Assembly: GCA_903910555.1 (NCBI GenBank)
Contig: CAIVZZ010000027.1
Location: 1 to 63,892, forward strand
DNA from: an uncultured Gemmatimonadota bacterium
GTDB taxonomy: Bacteria; Gemmatimonadota; Gemmatimonadetes; Gemmatimonadales; Gemmatimonadaceae
Length of the DNA: 63,892 nucleotides
Direction of reading: 5' to 3'
The position numbers and the translations under genes were made by a program. Positions 1-8,600 of this stretch are shown piece by piece (within the stretch, counting starts at the first letter, position 1; every line of letters begins with the position of its first letter). Below the pieces are notes generated by a model that was not told where the DNA came from, made no database searches, and saw nothing but the letters and a program-made list of their open reading frames with translations.

Positions 1-45
1 ATTTGGCGAAGAGCGATGCGAGAGGAGCGTCGCTCGTCGCCAAAT
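1..45. terminator. Strong inverted repeat at window edge
   Basis: Bases 1-16 and 30-45 are reverse complements except for one position, leaving a short loop. This would form a stable stem in RNA. It lies before the first gene and may terminate a gene that ends left of the window. There is no clear T tract, so this role is inferred. Confidence 0.4.
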
Positions 46-137
46 CGCCCCTCATGCTTCGCCCGTTGCTGTTTTAATGCGGTGAACCCTACCTTTCGCG
101 CAGTGTAGGACAGTCACCCAACCGTCCGGAGTCACTA

Positions 138-707
138 GTGCGCGTTCGAGTTATCCCTGCCCTGTTCTTGCTGGCGATGGTGCCGGCCGTTGTTTTTGCC
201 CAAGCCGGTCGCGGAGGGCGCGGCAATAACGACAACAAGCCGGACAAGTACGCGCCAACGAACGATTTGCCGAAATACCCCGGCGTTGGGGAAATTCAGA
301 AATTCAATCCGGTTGCGATGCTGATCGATCAGCGCAAGAAAATGCCGCTGAACGATTCAACGGTCGCGTTGCTCGTGGCGCTGCGCAGCGTCGTCTACGA
401 GCGGAACGCGGATTTGATGGCGCGCTACGATTCGGTACAGCGCATTTATAAGCCGGAGAATGCCAACGATGCGTCGAGCCTGAAGGCCGACAGCGTCCGC
501 ACCCGCTCCATGCAGCAGACGCTGATTATGAACGCCGCGCTCGACTCGCTGATGTCGCGCCGCCAGAACGATGATCTCGACGCGCTCGCGTTGATCACGG
601 ACGACAAGCAGAAAAAGAAGGCCGCGGATTTGCTCGACAAACAGGATGCGGATTTTGCGAAGCTGCTTCCGGCTGGAGCACCGCGCGGCGGCCGACGGAG
701 GCGATAG
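138..707 (+). CDS. Hypothetical secreted protein, Arg/Gly-rich ends
   Basis: This 189-residue protein has no family I recognise. Residues 1-21 form a signal peptide (hydrophobic core LFLLAMVPAVVF, likely cut after VFA-Q). Directly after it comes a Gly/Arg-rich stretch (QAGRGGRGNND), and the protein ends in RGGRRRR. The middle is mostly helical and charged. The start is GTG at 138, with GGAG at 128-131 as ribosome binding site. The gene stands alone and converges on the response regulator that ends at 718. A periplasmic or exported location is likely; the function is unknown. Confidence 0.6.
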   Translation: MRVRVIPALFLLAMVPAVVFAQAGRGGRGNNDNKPDKYAPTNDLPKYPGVGEIQKFNPVAMLIDQRKKMPLNDSTVALLVALRSVVYERNADLMARYDSVQRIYKPENANDASSLKADSVRTRSMQQTLIMNAALDSLMSRRQNDDLDALALITDDKQKKKAADLLDKQDADFAKLLPAGAPRGGRRRR

Positions 708-717
708 CGCGCGCCGA

Positions 718-1410
718 TTAAACCGCCGGTGAATCCTCGCCGGTCGCGCTCAGCACAAATCCGATTCCCCGCCGCGACGTGATCACAACCGTCGCGCCCG
801 CGCCCGCGAGTTTTTTTCGCAGCCGCGTCACGTTCACATCGACGACATTCGTTCCGGGATCGAACGACATGTCCATCACCTTCTCGAGCAGTTCGGTACG
901 CGCGACAACTTCGCCGGTGTGCAGGAGAAAGTGCTCGAGCACTGAGAGCTCGCGCGGCGTGAGGTGCAGCGGCGTCCCCGCAACGAGTGCGATACGCGTC
1001 AGCCGGTTGAGCACAAGATTCCCCGCGCTCAGCTGTTCGGTCCGCCGAGCACCACCGCGCCGCACCAGCGCGCGCACGTGCGCCTTGAACACGTCGAAGT
1101 CGATCGGCTTGGTGAGGTAGTCGTCCGCGCCGGCGTCGAGCGCCATGACGATCGCTTCCCTGTCGGTATTCCCCGTGAGCACGAGCACCGGTGTCGCCCG
1201 GCTCTTTCGGCGCAGCGCCTGAACGAGCGGAATCCCGTTGCCGTCTGGGAGAGCGAGATCGAGAATGATCGCGTCATAGTCGTTCACCATCGCGAGCACA
1301 TTCCCGGACTCGCTCGTTCCGGCGGTGTCGACGGCAAACCCGCCCTCTTCGAGCAGTTTCGTCACCAAGAGGCGGATCGTCGGATCATCATCTATGACGA
1401 GAGCGCGCAC
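718..1410 (-). CDS. OmpR/PhoB-family response regulator
   Basis: This is a two-domain cytoplasmic DNA-binding response regulator of 230 residues, the usual family length. The N-terminal receiver domain (about 1-115) shows the acidic pocket VIDDD at 5-9, the phospho-acceptor Asp51 in ILDLALPDG, the LVLTG switch motif and YLTKPID with the conserved Lys. The C-terminal part (about 130-225) is a winged helix with LTPRELSVLEHFL and VTRLRKKL. No histidine kinase adjoins it, so its partner is elsewhere. It diverges from the fibre-like locus starting at 1619, with inverted repeats between them, and may control that locus; this link is inference. Confidence 0.9.
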   Translation of the reverse strand: MRALVIDDDPTIRLLVTKLLEEGGFAVDTAGTSESGNVLAMVNDYDAIILDLALPDGNGIPLVQALRRKSRATPVLVLTGNTDREAIVMALDAGADDYLTKPIDFDVFKAHVRALVRRGGARRTEQLSAGNLVLNRLTRIALVAGTPLHLTPRELSVLEHFLLHTGEVVARTELLEKVMDMSFDPGTNVVDVNVTRLRKKLAGAGATVVITSRRGIGFVLSATGEDSPAV

Positions 1411-1460
1411 GGCAGCACCAAATGAAGGGGAAGAAATGAGGGATCTTCGCCACCTCGAAG

Positions 1461-1500
1461 TATTACAGAAGCGTAATACATAGTACAGCGTGCTGTAATT
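1461..1500. promoter_or_regulatory. Cluster of short inverted repeats in divergent promoter region
   Basis: Between the response regulator and the fibre-like operon lie TATTAC (1461-1466) with GTAATA (1473-1478), TACAGC (1484-1489) with GCTGTA (1492-1497), and an outer pair ATTACAG / CTGTAAT. Such nested dyads at AT-richer positions in a divergent intergenic region suggest binding sites for the neighbouring regulator or an RNA leader. No promoter boxes can be assigned with confidence. Confidence 0.4.
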
Positions 1501-1618
1501 CGACGGTGCCCATCTTCATGACGCGGTCCTGGACTGGGCGACGATGACCCGGCCAAAAGTCCCCCTCCAATCTGGAGGACGGAAACCGCAGACAAACACG
1601 TCTCGGAGATACCACACC

Positions 1619-2104
1619 ATGAAGACCTCATCCTTCCTCACGATCGGCGCCCTCGTTGCATTTGCCGCGGTCAACACCGCCTCCGCCCAGACGGCGACGC
1701 AGACCGTGACCTTCCAGGTTACCGCGATCAACCAGATCGCCGTCTCCGGTTCTCCGTCACTTGTCATCAACGCAGCCGCAGCCGGCAGCGCGCCGACGTC
1801 GGTCACCGCGAGCGGCAATACCTGGTCGGTCACGACCAACCATAGCACCGCTTCGATCACCGCCAGCATCGCGTCGGCCATGCCCGCCGGCCTGACGCTC
1901 TCCGCCAATCTGAGCGCTCCCGCAGGCGCCACGAGCACCGGCCTGACCGCGCTGGGCGTTACGGCAGTGAATGTTGTCACGGGCATCACGAAGCTGAACT
2001 CGGCCGCACTCGGCCTGACCTACCAGCTCGACGCGACAGCAGCGGCCGGCGTCGTGTCGTCGTCGACGCGCGTCGTGACCTACACGATCACGGGCGGCGT
2101 CTGA
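1619..2104 (+). CDS. Small secreted fibre-subunit-like protein, copy 1
   Basis: This 161-residue exported protein (signal peptide 1-24, ...NTASAQ) is clearly paralogous to the next gene. Both share VSGSP, AAAAGSAP, AMPAG-TL, VTGI-K and a final beta strand TRVVTYTIT. The Ser/Thr/Ala/Val-rich alternating pattern without cysteine suggests an Ig-like beta-sandwich, as in pilin or spore-coat-U-like subunits. ATG at 1619 is chosen because GGAGA at 1605-1609 precedes it and the signal peptide starts there. With the downstream chaperone-like and barrel-like genes it suggests a chaperone-usher-like surface fibre. The family itself is not recognised. Confidence 0.7.
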   Translation: MKTSSFLTIGALVAFAAVNTASAQTATQTVTFQVTAINQIAVSGSPSLVINAAAAGSAPTSVTASGNTWSVTTNHSTASITASIASAMPAGLTLSANLSAPAGATSTGLTALGVTAVNVVTGITKLNSAALGLTYQLDATAAAGVVSSSTRVVTYTITGGV

Positions 2105-2154
2105 TTCGATAACCGCAGCGGCAATAACCAACCCGGTAGTTCGTCCTATATAGT

Positions 2155-2601
2155 ATGAGGTATATGCGACGCACTGCCCTGATTATTGCCGCGGCGTTTT
2201 GGGCGAGGGATGCCCGGGCACAGATCTCCGTGTCCGGCTCCCCAGCCCAGATGACCGTGAACAAGGCCGCGGCAGCGGGTTCAGCGCCGCTGGCGGTGAC
2301 CAACTCCACCACGACGTACACGATCAACAAGCCGTCGGGCGCGAGCAGCTACTCGATCACGGCTCACATCAACATCGCAATGCCGGCCGGTGTGACACTC
2401 GGGATGACACTGGCTGCCGGCAGCACCGGCAGCAGCAGCGGCGAGGTCCTGCTGAACACTTCGGCGCAGACCGTGATGACGGGAATCAAACAAAAGATCA
2501 CCGGCGCGACGATCACGTACACGCTGAGCGCCACAGTCGCGGCAGGCGTCGTTCCGGTGCAAACGCGCGTCGTCACGCTCACCGCAATCACAGTTCCGTA
2601 G
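2155..2601 (+). CDS. Small secreted fibre-subunit-like protein, copy 2
   Basis: This 148-residue exported protein is homologous to the preceding one. It has a signal peptide (ALIIAAAFWARDARAQ), then ISVSGSPAQMTVNKAAAAGSA, a Ser/Thr-rich middle and the closing strand TRVVTLTAIT. It has no cysteine, so the disulfide of classical type-1 pilins is absent. The start is uncertain: ATG at 2155 or ATG at 2164, the latter with GAGG unusually close upstream. It lies 50 bases after copy 1 and 10 before the chaperone-like gene. A duplicated structural subunit, perhaps major and minor, is the likeliest role. Confidence 0.65.
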   Translation: MRYMRRTALIIAAAFWARDARAQISVSGSPAQMTVNKAAAAGSAPLAVTNSTTTYTINKPSGASSYSITAHINIAMPAGVTLGMTLAAGSTGSSSGEVLLNTSAQTVMTGIKQKITGATITYTLSATVAAGVVPVQTRVVTLTAITVP

Positions 2602-2611
2602 GAGCTCAGCC

Positions 2612-3424
2612 ATGAAAAGCCTTCGTCAGCGCCTTGGAGTTCTCTCCGCCGCAATCGCGATCATCGCGCCTGCCGCGGCGCGCGCGCAGATCGCCGTGCT
2701 GAGCAGCACCGTGGAAGAGAAGACTGCCGCGCCCGGCGAGAAGTACACGGGCACGATCATCGTCTCGAACCCGGGCGCCACGCCGCAGGTCGCGCGCATT
2801 TACCAGACGGACTATCGCTTTGCGGCTGACGGCACCGCGCACTACGACGACCCGGGGACGACAACGCGCTCGAACGCATCGTGGATCACTCCGCAGGCGT
2901 CGCGCATCGTGATTCCTCCGAAGTCGCAGGTCGCCGTGCCCTACTCCGTTGCGGTCCCGGTCGGCGATTCGCTGCGCGGAACGTACTGGAGCCTGATCAT
3001 GGTCGAGGGCGCTCCGGTTGAGCCCGCCGCGAATGGCAAAGATGCGAAGCCTGCCGTCGCGATCGGCGCGGTGATGCGCTACGCGGTTCAGCTCGCGACG
3101 CACATTCGCAACTCAGGCACGCGCACGGTGCAGTTCTCAACGCCCGCGCCAAGCAAAGCCGCGAACGGTACGGCGTCACTCGACGTCGACATGACGGACA
3201 CCGGTGAGCGTGCTTTCCGCCCGACGCTCTGGGTGGAAGTGTACGACGCGCAGGGCGTACTGAAAGCAAAGGCGAAGCAAACGCGCGGACTTCTCTACCC
3301 CGGCACCTCACTGCATCAGCATTTCGACCTCGGCTCGCTGCCGAGTGGGACGTATAAGGCGGTGATCTTTGCTGATACTGGTGAAGACGCCGTGTTCGCC
3401 ACGCAATACACCATCACGTATTAA
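2612..3424 (+). CDS. Periplasmic chaperone-like protein (PapD-type fold suspected)
   Basis: This exported protein has 270 residues and a signal peptide 1-25 (...AARAQ). It starts with a beta-rich domain (AVLSSTVEEKTAAPGEKYTG, then IIVSNPG and RIVIPPKSQVAVPYSVAVP), which is the layout of a PapD-like N-terminal Ig domain with its conserved proline-rich strand. A second beta domain follows (about 165-270, ending FADTGEDAVFATQYTITY). GGAG sits just before ATG 2612. It lies between two subunit-like genes and a large barrel-like gene, as chaperones do in chaperone-usher loci. The family assignment comes from pattern and context, not a decisive motif. Confidence 0.6.
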   Translation: MKSLRQRLGVLSAAIAIIAPAAARAQIAVLSSTVEEKTAAPGEKYTGTIIVSNPGATPQVARIYQTDYRFAADGTAHYDDPGTTTRSNASWITPQASRIVIPPKSQVAVPYSVAVPVGDSLRGTYWSLIMVEGAPVEPAANGKDAKPAVAIGAVMRYAVQLATHIRNSGTRTVQFSTPAPSKAANGTASLDVDMTDTGERAFRPTLWVEVYDAQGVLKAKAKQTRGLLYPGTSLHQHFDLGSLPSGTYKAVIFADTGEDAVFATQYTITY

Positions 3425-3434
3425 GCGCCGTCCC

Positions 3435-6176
3435 ATGATTCGCCGTGCTGCTCATCTCGCCACCGTAGCCCTCGCGTTTTTCGCGATGGCGACGGTGGCG
3501 CGTGCGCAGGACGGCGTGAATTCGCAGTTGCAGCTTCGCGCCGCTTCGGCTGCGCGCGCGCAGGTCGACGCGGGAAGCGTGCTGACGTCGGTGTTCACCG
3601 TGAAGAACGCGGGCACCGATACGATTCACGCCCTGCCGACCGTTACAATACCGCGCGGCTGGACCGTCGTGATGGGTAACGCGCCGCTGACACTCGCGCC
3701 CGGCGCGACTGACACATGGCTTGTCGGTATTTCTGTTCCCGCGAGCGCGCCTGCGCAGTCGTACGTCGTGAGCGGTTCACTGGCGGCGGCCGGAATCACG
3801 GTTTCGGATACGATTGCAGTCAGCGTGAACGAGCGACATCTGCTCGAAGTGCTGACGATCGACACACCGGGCTGGGTGATCGCCGGCGCACGCTATGAAT
3901 CGCGTTTCCTCGTGCGCAATCGCGGGAATGTGCAGTCGGTGGTTTCGCTCGCGGGCTCGACGAGCCGCGGAACACGCGTCGAGACGCTGCCGTCTGTGAT
4001 AACGCTCGCGCCTGGCGCGAGCGGCATGGTCACGGTGCGCGTTGCGATGCCGAACACGTTCGACCGCACATCGGACGATGTGCTCGAGCTCAACGTCTCA
4101 GACAAGTCGGATAACTCGGTTCGCGCGATGGCATCGACGCGGACGACGGTCGTGGCGAGCGGCGAAGACAGTCGCTTCACGACAATCCCTGCGATGCTCT
4201 CGCTGCGCTCGATCGGCGCGGCGTCGGGAGTGTCTCCAGTTGCGCTGACCGGCAGCGGATTTCTCGCCGACAACAAGACGACCGTCGATCTGCTCCTGCA
4301 GGCTCCGACAGGACGTCAGACGCCGTTCGGATTTGGTGAGCGCGACGAATATCACGCGAACTTCAAGTCGAATAATTTTTCGCTCAAGCTTGGCGACAAT
4401 CTCTACGGCTTCACCGAGCTCACGTCGAGCGGAACACTCGGGACAGGCGCGGAATATCAGAGCACGCTCGGCCCTCTCGCGGCAGGCGCATTCGCGCAGC
4501 ATGCGCGCTGGGTTCCTGGTGCCGGCGCTGAAGAGGGCGCGTTCCTCGGAACGGCGCGCGACACGATCCATCAGCTGCTCGGAACGTTCGTCGAGCGTCA
4601 GTCGGCCGGCGGCGCGGTGAGCGTCGGCAGCGTGAGCGGACACCAGCAGCTGTTCTCCGGCACCACGCTTCAAGTTGAGATGGCGTCGAGCGACAGCAAT
4701 CACGCGTCCGGTCTCGCCGAGCGCGCACGCATCGTCGGCACGCTGCGCAACGTGAACTACGATTTTGGATTTCTGAACGGAGACGCTGCATTTGCCGGAC
4801 TCGCGCGCGGCACGATGACGGAAGACGGTTCGATTTCCGCACGGCTCGGCAAACAGTTCACGATCGGCGCGTCGGGGAGCGTTCGCGTTTCCAACTACGC
4901 GACGCCGCTCGAAGGAATTCCGGCGCAGCGCTTCTCGACAGCGACGCTGAACGCGAGCTACGGCGGCCTCGCGTCGCTGGAGTACGGCTGGCTTAGCCGC
5001 CACGATGATGGCACGCTCACGGAGCTCGACGGTACGCAGCACGGGCTTCGTGCGAGCACATCGCTTCCGCTTGGACCGGCGAGTCTTTCGCTGAGCTACG
5101 AGCGCGGCACGGTCGATGCAGCACTCGATGCATCGACGCGCACATACGACATCATCTCGATCTCGGCGCAGACAAAACTTTGGAACGCCGGGACACTCTC
5201 GGTGTTTGGCGCGCACGACGACGGCAACACACTCACCGGCGCAACGAGCGGTGTTGCGAACGCCGGCGTGAGTCTCGACCTCCGTCTTCCCCTCTCGCTT
5301 GAGCTCAACCTTTCGACGTCCGCACAGCGCGCAACACTCGGCGTGTTCGATGGATCCGGAGAATGGTTCAGTCAGTCGGACGCGCGCTTGGATTATCGGT
5401 TTGCGGGCGGTCAGTCACTTTCGCTGCGCGAGCGCGTTTGGCAGAACCCAACCATGCAGGGCTCGGCGGATGCGAGCGCGACGTACCTCGAGTTCCGCAC
5501 GCCGATCCGTCTTCCCGTTGGCCCGTCGCACAGTGCGGGGCGCGCGGAAGGAATCATTGTGGATGCCAATAGCGGGAAGCCGGTGGTTGGCGCGCTGGTG
5601 CGCATTGCCGATCAGGCGGCAGTGACCGACAAGGCCGGCCATGTGAGCTTCAGCGGCCTCGCGCCGGCGCATGATCGTGTGTCGATCGACGCGACCGGCG
5701 CGGCAGCAGGGGCGCTGCTCGTTGGCGATGCGTTCGTAGAAATCACCTCGCAGATGACCAAGCCCGCGAAGTTTGCGCTCGCCGTTGCACGTGGCGGCAC
5801 GGTTCGCGCGCTGGTACGCAGGCTCGATGCCTCGAACGGGACGCTCGGCACTGCATCCGCGGACTCGATGGTGACCGTCGGCGTCGAGTCGAATGTTGTG
5901 GTCGCGCTGCAGAGCGGCCGCGATACGATTTATCAGTCGAGCGACGATCGCGGCCGGCTCGATTTCGGTTCGGTTGCGCCGGGAAAATGGACGCTCGTGG
6001 TGATGCCGGGCGACCTGCCGGACCACCATGTGTTCGAGTCCGATCGGATTGAAGTGACCGTACTCCCGGGCGGCCGCAGCGACGTTGACCTGCGCCTGAT
6101 CCCCCAGCGCCGCACGGTGACGTTCATTGGGCACGACGATGTGGCGCTGAAGGCGAAGCCGCTGCCGCAAAAATAA
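3435..6176 (+). CDS. Large beta-barrel protein with Ig-like domains, usher-like
   Basis: This exported protein of 913 residues has a signal peptide (...MATVARAQ). After it come two Ig-like repeats (about 25-250; FTVKNAGTDTIHALP and FLVRNRGNVQSVVSL are alternating-strand signatures). Then follows a long region of short amphipathic strands typical of an outer-membrane barrel (about 285-690), a carboxypeptidase-regulatory-like beta domain (EGIIVDANSGKPVVGALVR, about 695-770) and a C-terminal beta domain. This order resembles a fimbrial usher, but I see no standard usher signature. ATG 3435 is preferred over in-frame codons upstream because the signal peptide begins there. It closes the four-gene locus. 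Confidence 0.65.
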   Translation: MIRRAAHLATVALAFFAMATVARAQDGVNSQLQLRAASAARAQVDAGSVLTSVFTVKNAGTDTIHALPTVTIPRGWTVVMGNAPLTLAPGATDTWLVGISVPASAPAQSYVVSGSLAAAGITVSDTIAVSVNERHLLEVLTIDTPGWVIAGARYESRFLVRNRGNVQSVVSLAGSTSRGTRVETLPSVITLAPGASGMVTVRVAMPNTFDRTSDDVLELNVSDKSDNSVRAMASTRTTVVASGEDSRFTTIPAMLSLRSIGAASGVSPVALTGSGFLADNKTTVDLLLQAPTGRQTPFGFGERDEYHANFKSNNFSLKLGDNLYGFTELTSSGTLGTGAEYQSTLGPLAAGAFAQHARWVPGAGAEEGAFLGTARDTIHQLLGTFVERQSAGGAVSVGSVSGHQQLFSGTTLQVEMASSDSNHASGLAERARIVGTLRNVNYDFGFLNGDAAFAGLARGTMTEDGSISARLGKQFTIGASGSVRVSNYATPLEGIPAQRFSTATLNASYGGLASLEYGWLSRHDDGTLTELDGTQHGLRASTSLPLGPASLSLSYERGTVDAALDASTRTYDIISISAQTKLWNAGTLSVFGAHDDGNTLTGATSGVANAGVSLDLRLPLSLELNLSTSAQRATLGVFDGSGEWFSQSDARLDYRFAGGQSLSLRERVWQNPTMQGSADASATYLEFRTPIRLPVGPSHSAGRAEGIIVDANSGKPVVGALVRIADQAAVTDKAGHVSFSGLAPAHDRVSIDATGAAAGALLVGDAFVEITSQMTKPAKFALAVARGGTVRALVRRLDASNGTLGTASADSMVTVGVESNVVVALQSGRDTIYQSSDDRGRLDFGSVAPGKWTLVVMPGDLPDHHVFESDRIEVTVLPGGRSDVDLRLIPQRRTVTFIGHDDVALKAKPLPQK

Positions 6177-6198
6177 AGCAATTCTGCCGCGGGTTTAC

Positions 6199-6247
6199 GC
6201 GGGTTTTCGCGGGTTGTCGTTACCCGTGTTTACCCGCGAAAACCCGT
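6199..6247. terminator. Hairpin after the usher-like gene
   Basis: Positions 6199-6214 (GCGGGTTTTCGCGGGT) and 6232-6247 form an inverted repeat with one mismatch and a 17-base loop, 23 bases after the stop of the barrel gene. No T run follows, so it may act as a bidirectional RNA-stabilising or termination structure. Confidence 0.45.
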
Positions 6248-6312
6248 GGCAAATTGGCATTCCGATGCCCGAAACTCTTGCTTGAGAAGCGTCGCCGTAC
6301 TTCTTTACCTAA

Positions 6313-7485
6313 ATGCGACGCTACCCCGCCCTGATCTCGATTGCGCTTGTGGCAGCCTGCCACGGCGCCGCTCCTGTGGCCACGCCGACGGCCGTTCTCG
6401 GTAACGTGACCGGCGACGCCGAGTCGCGACTGGTGCTCGATTCGGTCCATCATGAAGTGATCCTGTACGCGGGCCCATTCCGCGTTCCTGGCATGGCGTC
6501 AATGCCGGATATGGACATGCCCGATATGCCTGGCATGCCCGGGATGAAGGACACGAAGAAACCGATGACCGGCATGGACGGCGTGCACGCCGACGGAACC
6601 GGCGAGCACGAGAATCACGCCGCGCATGCGTTTTCTCCGCTCGTGAAATTCGTCTGGCCGGTGGACGGCTGGTATCGCGGGTTTAAAGTCGAGCTCGTCG
6701 ATTCCGCCGGCAACGAACTGCCGCAGCATTTGATGCACCATCTCGTTGGCGTCGACTTCGCGCACCGTCAGCTGCTCGAGGGCGATCTCGTGCGCTTCAT
6801 TGCATCTGGCGTCGAGACGCACAACGTGGTGCTGCCGCGTTTCCTCGGCGTGCCAATGAAGAGCGGCCAGCAGCTCGGCATTTACGCCGGATGGCACAAT
6901 CCGGGGCCGAAGGATTACACCGGCGTGTATATCCGCCTCGCGATGCCCTATCTGCCGTCGAACACGCTCGTGAAGCCGATCAATGTTTTTCCCGTCCAGA
7001 TGGACGTGGACAACACGCCTGGCCAGCCGAACGTGTACGATCTGCCGCCGGGAAAAACATCGCGGTCATTTGAATTCACGATGCCGATTGCCGGTCGCTT
7101 TCTCGGCGTCGGTGGACACATGCATGACTACGGCATCGACATGCATCTCGAAGATGCGACGACCGGAAAAGTCCTCTCGCTCGTGAAGACCGAGCGCGAC
7201 AGCGCGGGCCACGTGCTCGCTGTCGGACGGAAATATTATCCGATTGGCCTGCACATGGACGCGGGACACAAGTATCGCGTGGTGGGTGAGTATGACACGC
7301 CGGTGAAGGACACGCTGTTCAACGGCGCGATGGGGATCATGGCCGGCGTCTTTGCGCCGAAGAATGCGTCGGAGTGGCCGGTGGCGAACTACAATGACCC
7401 GGAGACGCACGCGGATATTGAGTCGTTGCCGGGTGGGTCGAAGGTTACGGCGCCGGTCATCGGAGCAATGGCGAAGAAGCCGTAA
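6313..7485 (+). CDS. Met/His-rich lipoprotein resembling copper type II monooxygenase fold
   Basis: This lipoprotein has 390 residues. The lipobox LVAAC gives Cys16 as lipid anchor. Residues 60-90 are Met-rich (MPDMDMPDMPGMPGM), like copper-handling proteins, and several His follow. Two beta-rich domains follow, with HHLVGVDF (His142-143), ETHNVVLP (His170), GWHNPG (His195) and GGHMHDYG (His269, His271). Paired HH and HxH sites in two domains recall peptidylglycine alpha-hydroxylating or dopamine beta-type monooxygenases, but the resemblance is by eye only. It stands alone upstream of the heme operon. Envelope copper binding is a safer guess than catalysis. Confidence 0.5.
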   Translation: MRRYPALISIALVAACHGAAPVATPTAVLGNVTGDAESRLVLDSVHHEVILYAGPFRVPGMASMPDMDMPDMPGMPGMKDTKKPMTGMDGVHADGTGEHENHAAHAFSPLVKFVWPVDGWYRGFKVELVDSAGNELPQHLMHHLVGVDFAHRQLLEGDLVRFIASGVETHNVVLPRFLGVPMKSGQQLGIYAGWHNPGPKDYTGVYIRLAMPYLPSNTLVKPINVFPVQMDVDNTPGQPNVYDLPPGKTSRSFEFTMPIAGRFLGVGGHMHDYGIDMHLEDATTGKVLSLVKTERDSAGHVLAVGRKYYPIGLHMDAGHKYRVVGEYDTPVKDTLFNGAMGIMAGVFAPKNASEWPVANYNDPETHADIESLPGGSKVTAPVIGAMAKKP

Positions 7486-7625
7486 CTGCGACTGGCGACT
7501 GGTGAATGGCGATCTGGTGCATGGCGATTGGCGAGAAGCTAGTAGAACTACGTACGGAGTAACCTCAATACCTGCCTCTAGCGCAGGGTTCGAATTTTGG
7601 GGTCTCCCTACATAGTTCTGCCGAG

Positions 7626-8600
7626 ATGCCCCCAGCCGCGCGACCACATCTGATACTCGTGAATCTGGGGACGCCGTCTGAGCCGACGGCGGCGTCTGTG
7701 CGCGCGTTTTTGAGTGAGTTTTTGAGTGATCCTGCGGTAGTGGATATCCCGCGGTTGATCTGGGGGCCGATTCTCAAATTGTTCGTACTTCGGTCGCGGC
7801 CCGCCCGCGTCGCCGAACAGTACGAGAGTATTTGGAGCAACGGTGGATCGCCGCTGCGTGTTGCCACCGAGCGGATGACGAGCGCGGTGCGCGAGAAAGC
7901 CGCTGACGGGTTCACTGTGAGCTGGGCATTTCGCTACGGTGAGCCGTCGCTCGAATCAGAAATGCGGCGACTCGCGCGCGAATCGAACGGCCCGATTGTG
8001 GTCGTGCCGCTCTTTCCGCAGCGAACTGACGCAACGACCGGCACCGCATTCTCTCGTGCGCGCAAAGCGGCGGTGAGCGCAGGTATCTCGGATCGATATC
8101 GCGAGGCGCTCGTCGCGCCGGCCGACGATGGCTACATCGCGGCGCTTGCCGCACGCTGGAAGGAAACGCTCGACGCATGCGACGTGCCGCCGGAACATCT
8201 CGTGATTTCGTTTCACGGAATTCCCGTGCGGTACGATCGTCGCGAACGGCAGCAATACACGCGCGACTGCGAAGAAACCGCAGCTGCTCTCCTCGTGACG
8301 ATCGACTGGCCCACCGAAAAAGCGACGCTCGCCTATCAGTCGAAGTTCGGCCCCGAGCCGTGGCTCACCCCCGCGACGGCCACGGTGATTGAAGAGCTCG
8401 CGCGCGCGGGCACGCGCCGCGTGGCCGTGATCACACCGGGATTCCTCACGCACGGGCTCGAGACACTCGAGGAAATCGGCATTCGCGCGCAAGAGAGTTT
8501 CATTCACGCCGGCGGCGAGGAGCTCGTGCTGGTCGGCACCGTCGAAGATCATCCCGCCATGATCGATTCACTCACACGACTCGGCACGTGCACCGCATAG
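7626..8600 (+). CDS. hemH: Ferrochelatase
   Basis: HemH inserts Fe2+ into protoporphyrin IX, the last step of protoheme synthesis. The 324-residue length is typical. Recognised features are the N-terminal LILVNLGTPSEP, the SNGGSPL loop, the metal-site His in VISFHGIPVRYD and the LETLEEIGI segment carrying the conserved Glu. It is the first gene of the heme operon although it acts last; its end overlaps hemA by 13 bases. No ribosome binding site is obvious before ATG 7626. The preceding 140 bases contain degenerate TGGCGA-type repeats and no other gene. Confidence 0.95.
   Translation: MPPAARPHLILVNLGTPSEPTAASVRAFLSEFLSDPAVVDIPRLIWGPILKLFVLRSRPARVAEQYESIWSNGGSPLRVATERMTSAVREKAADGFTVSWAFRYGEPSLESEMRRLARESNGPIVVVPLFPQRTDATTGTAFSRARKAAVSAGISDRYREALVAPADDGYIAALAARWKETLDACDVPPEHLVISFHGIPVRYDRRERQQYTRDCEETAAALLVTIDWPTEKATLAYQSKFGPEPWLTPATATVIEELARAGTRRVAVITPGFLTHGLETLEEIGIRAQESFIHAGGEELVLVGTVEDHPAMIDSLTRLGTCTA

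Noticed and set aside
7486-7625. Degenerate TGGCGA-like repeats before hemH, considered as a CRISPR or operator array
   Set aside because: Units are short, irregular and few; there are no spacers of constant length and no cas genes. Probably a simple degenerate repeat.
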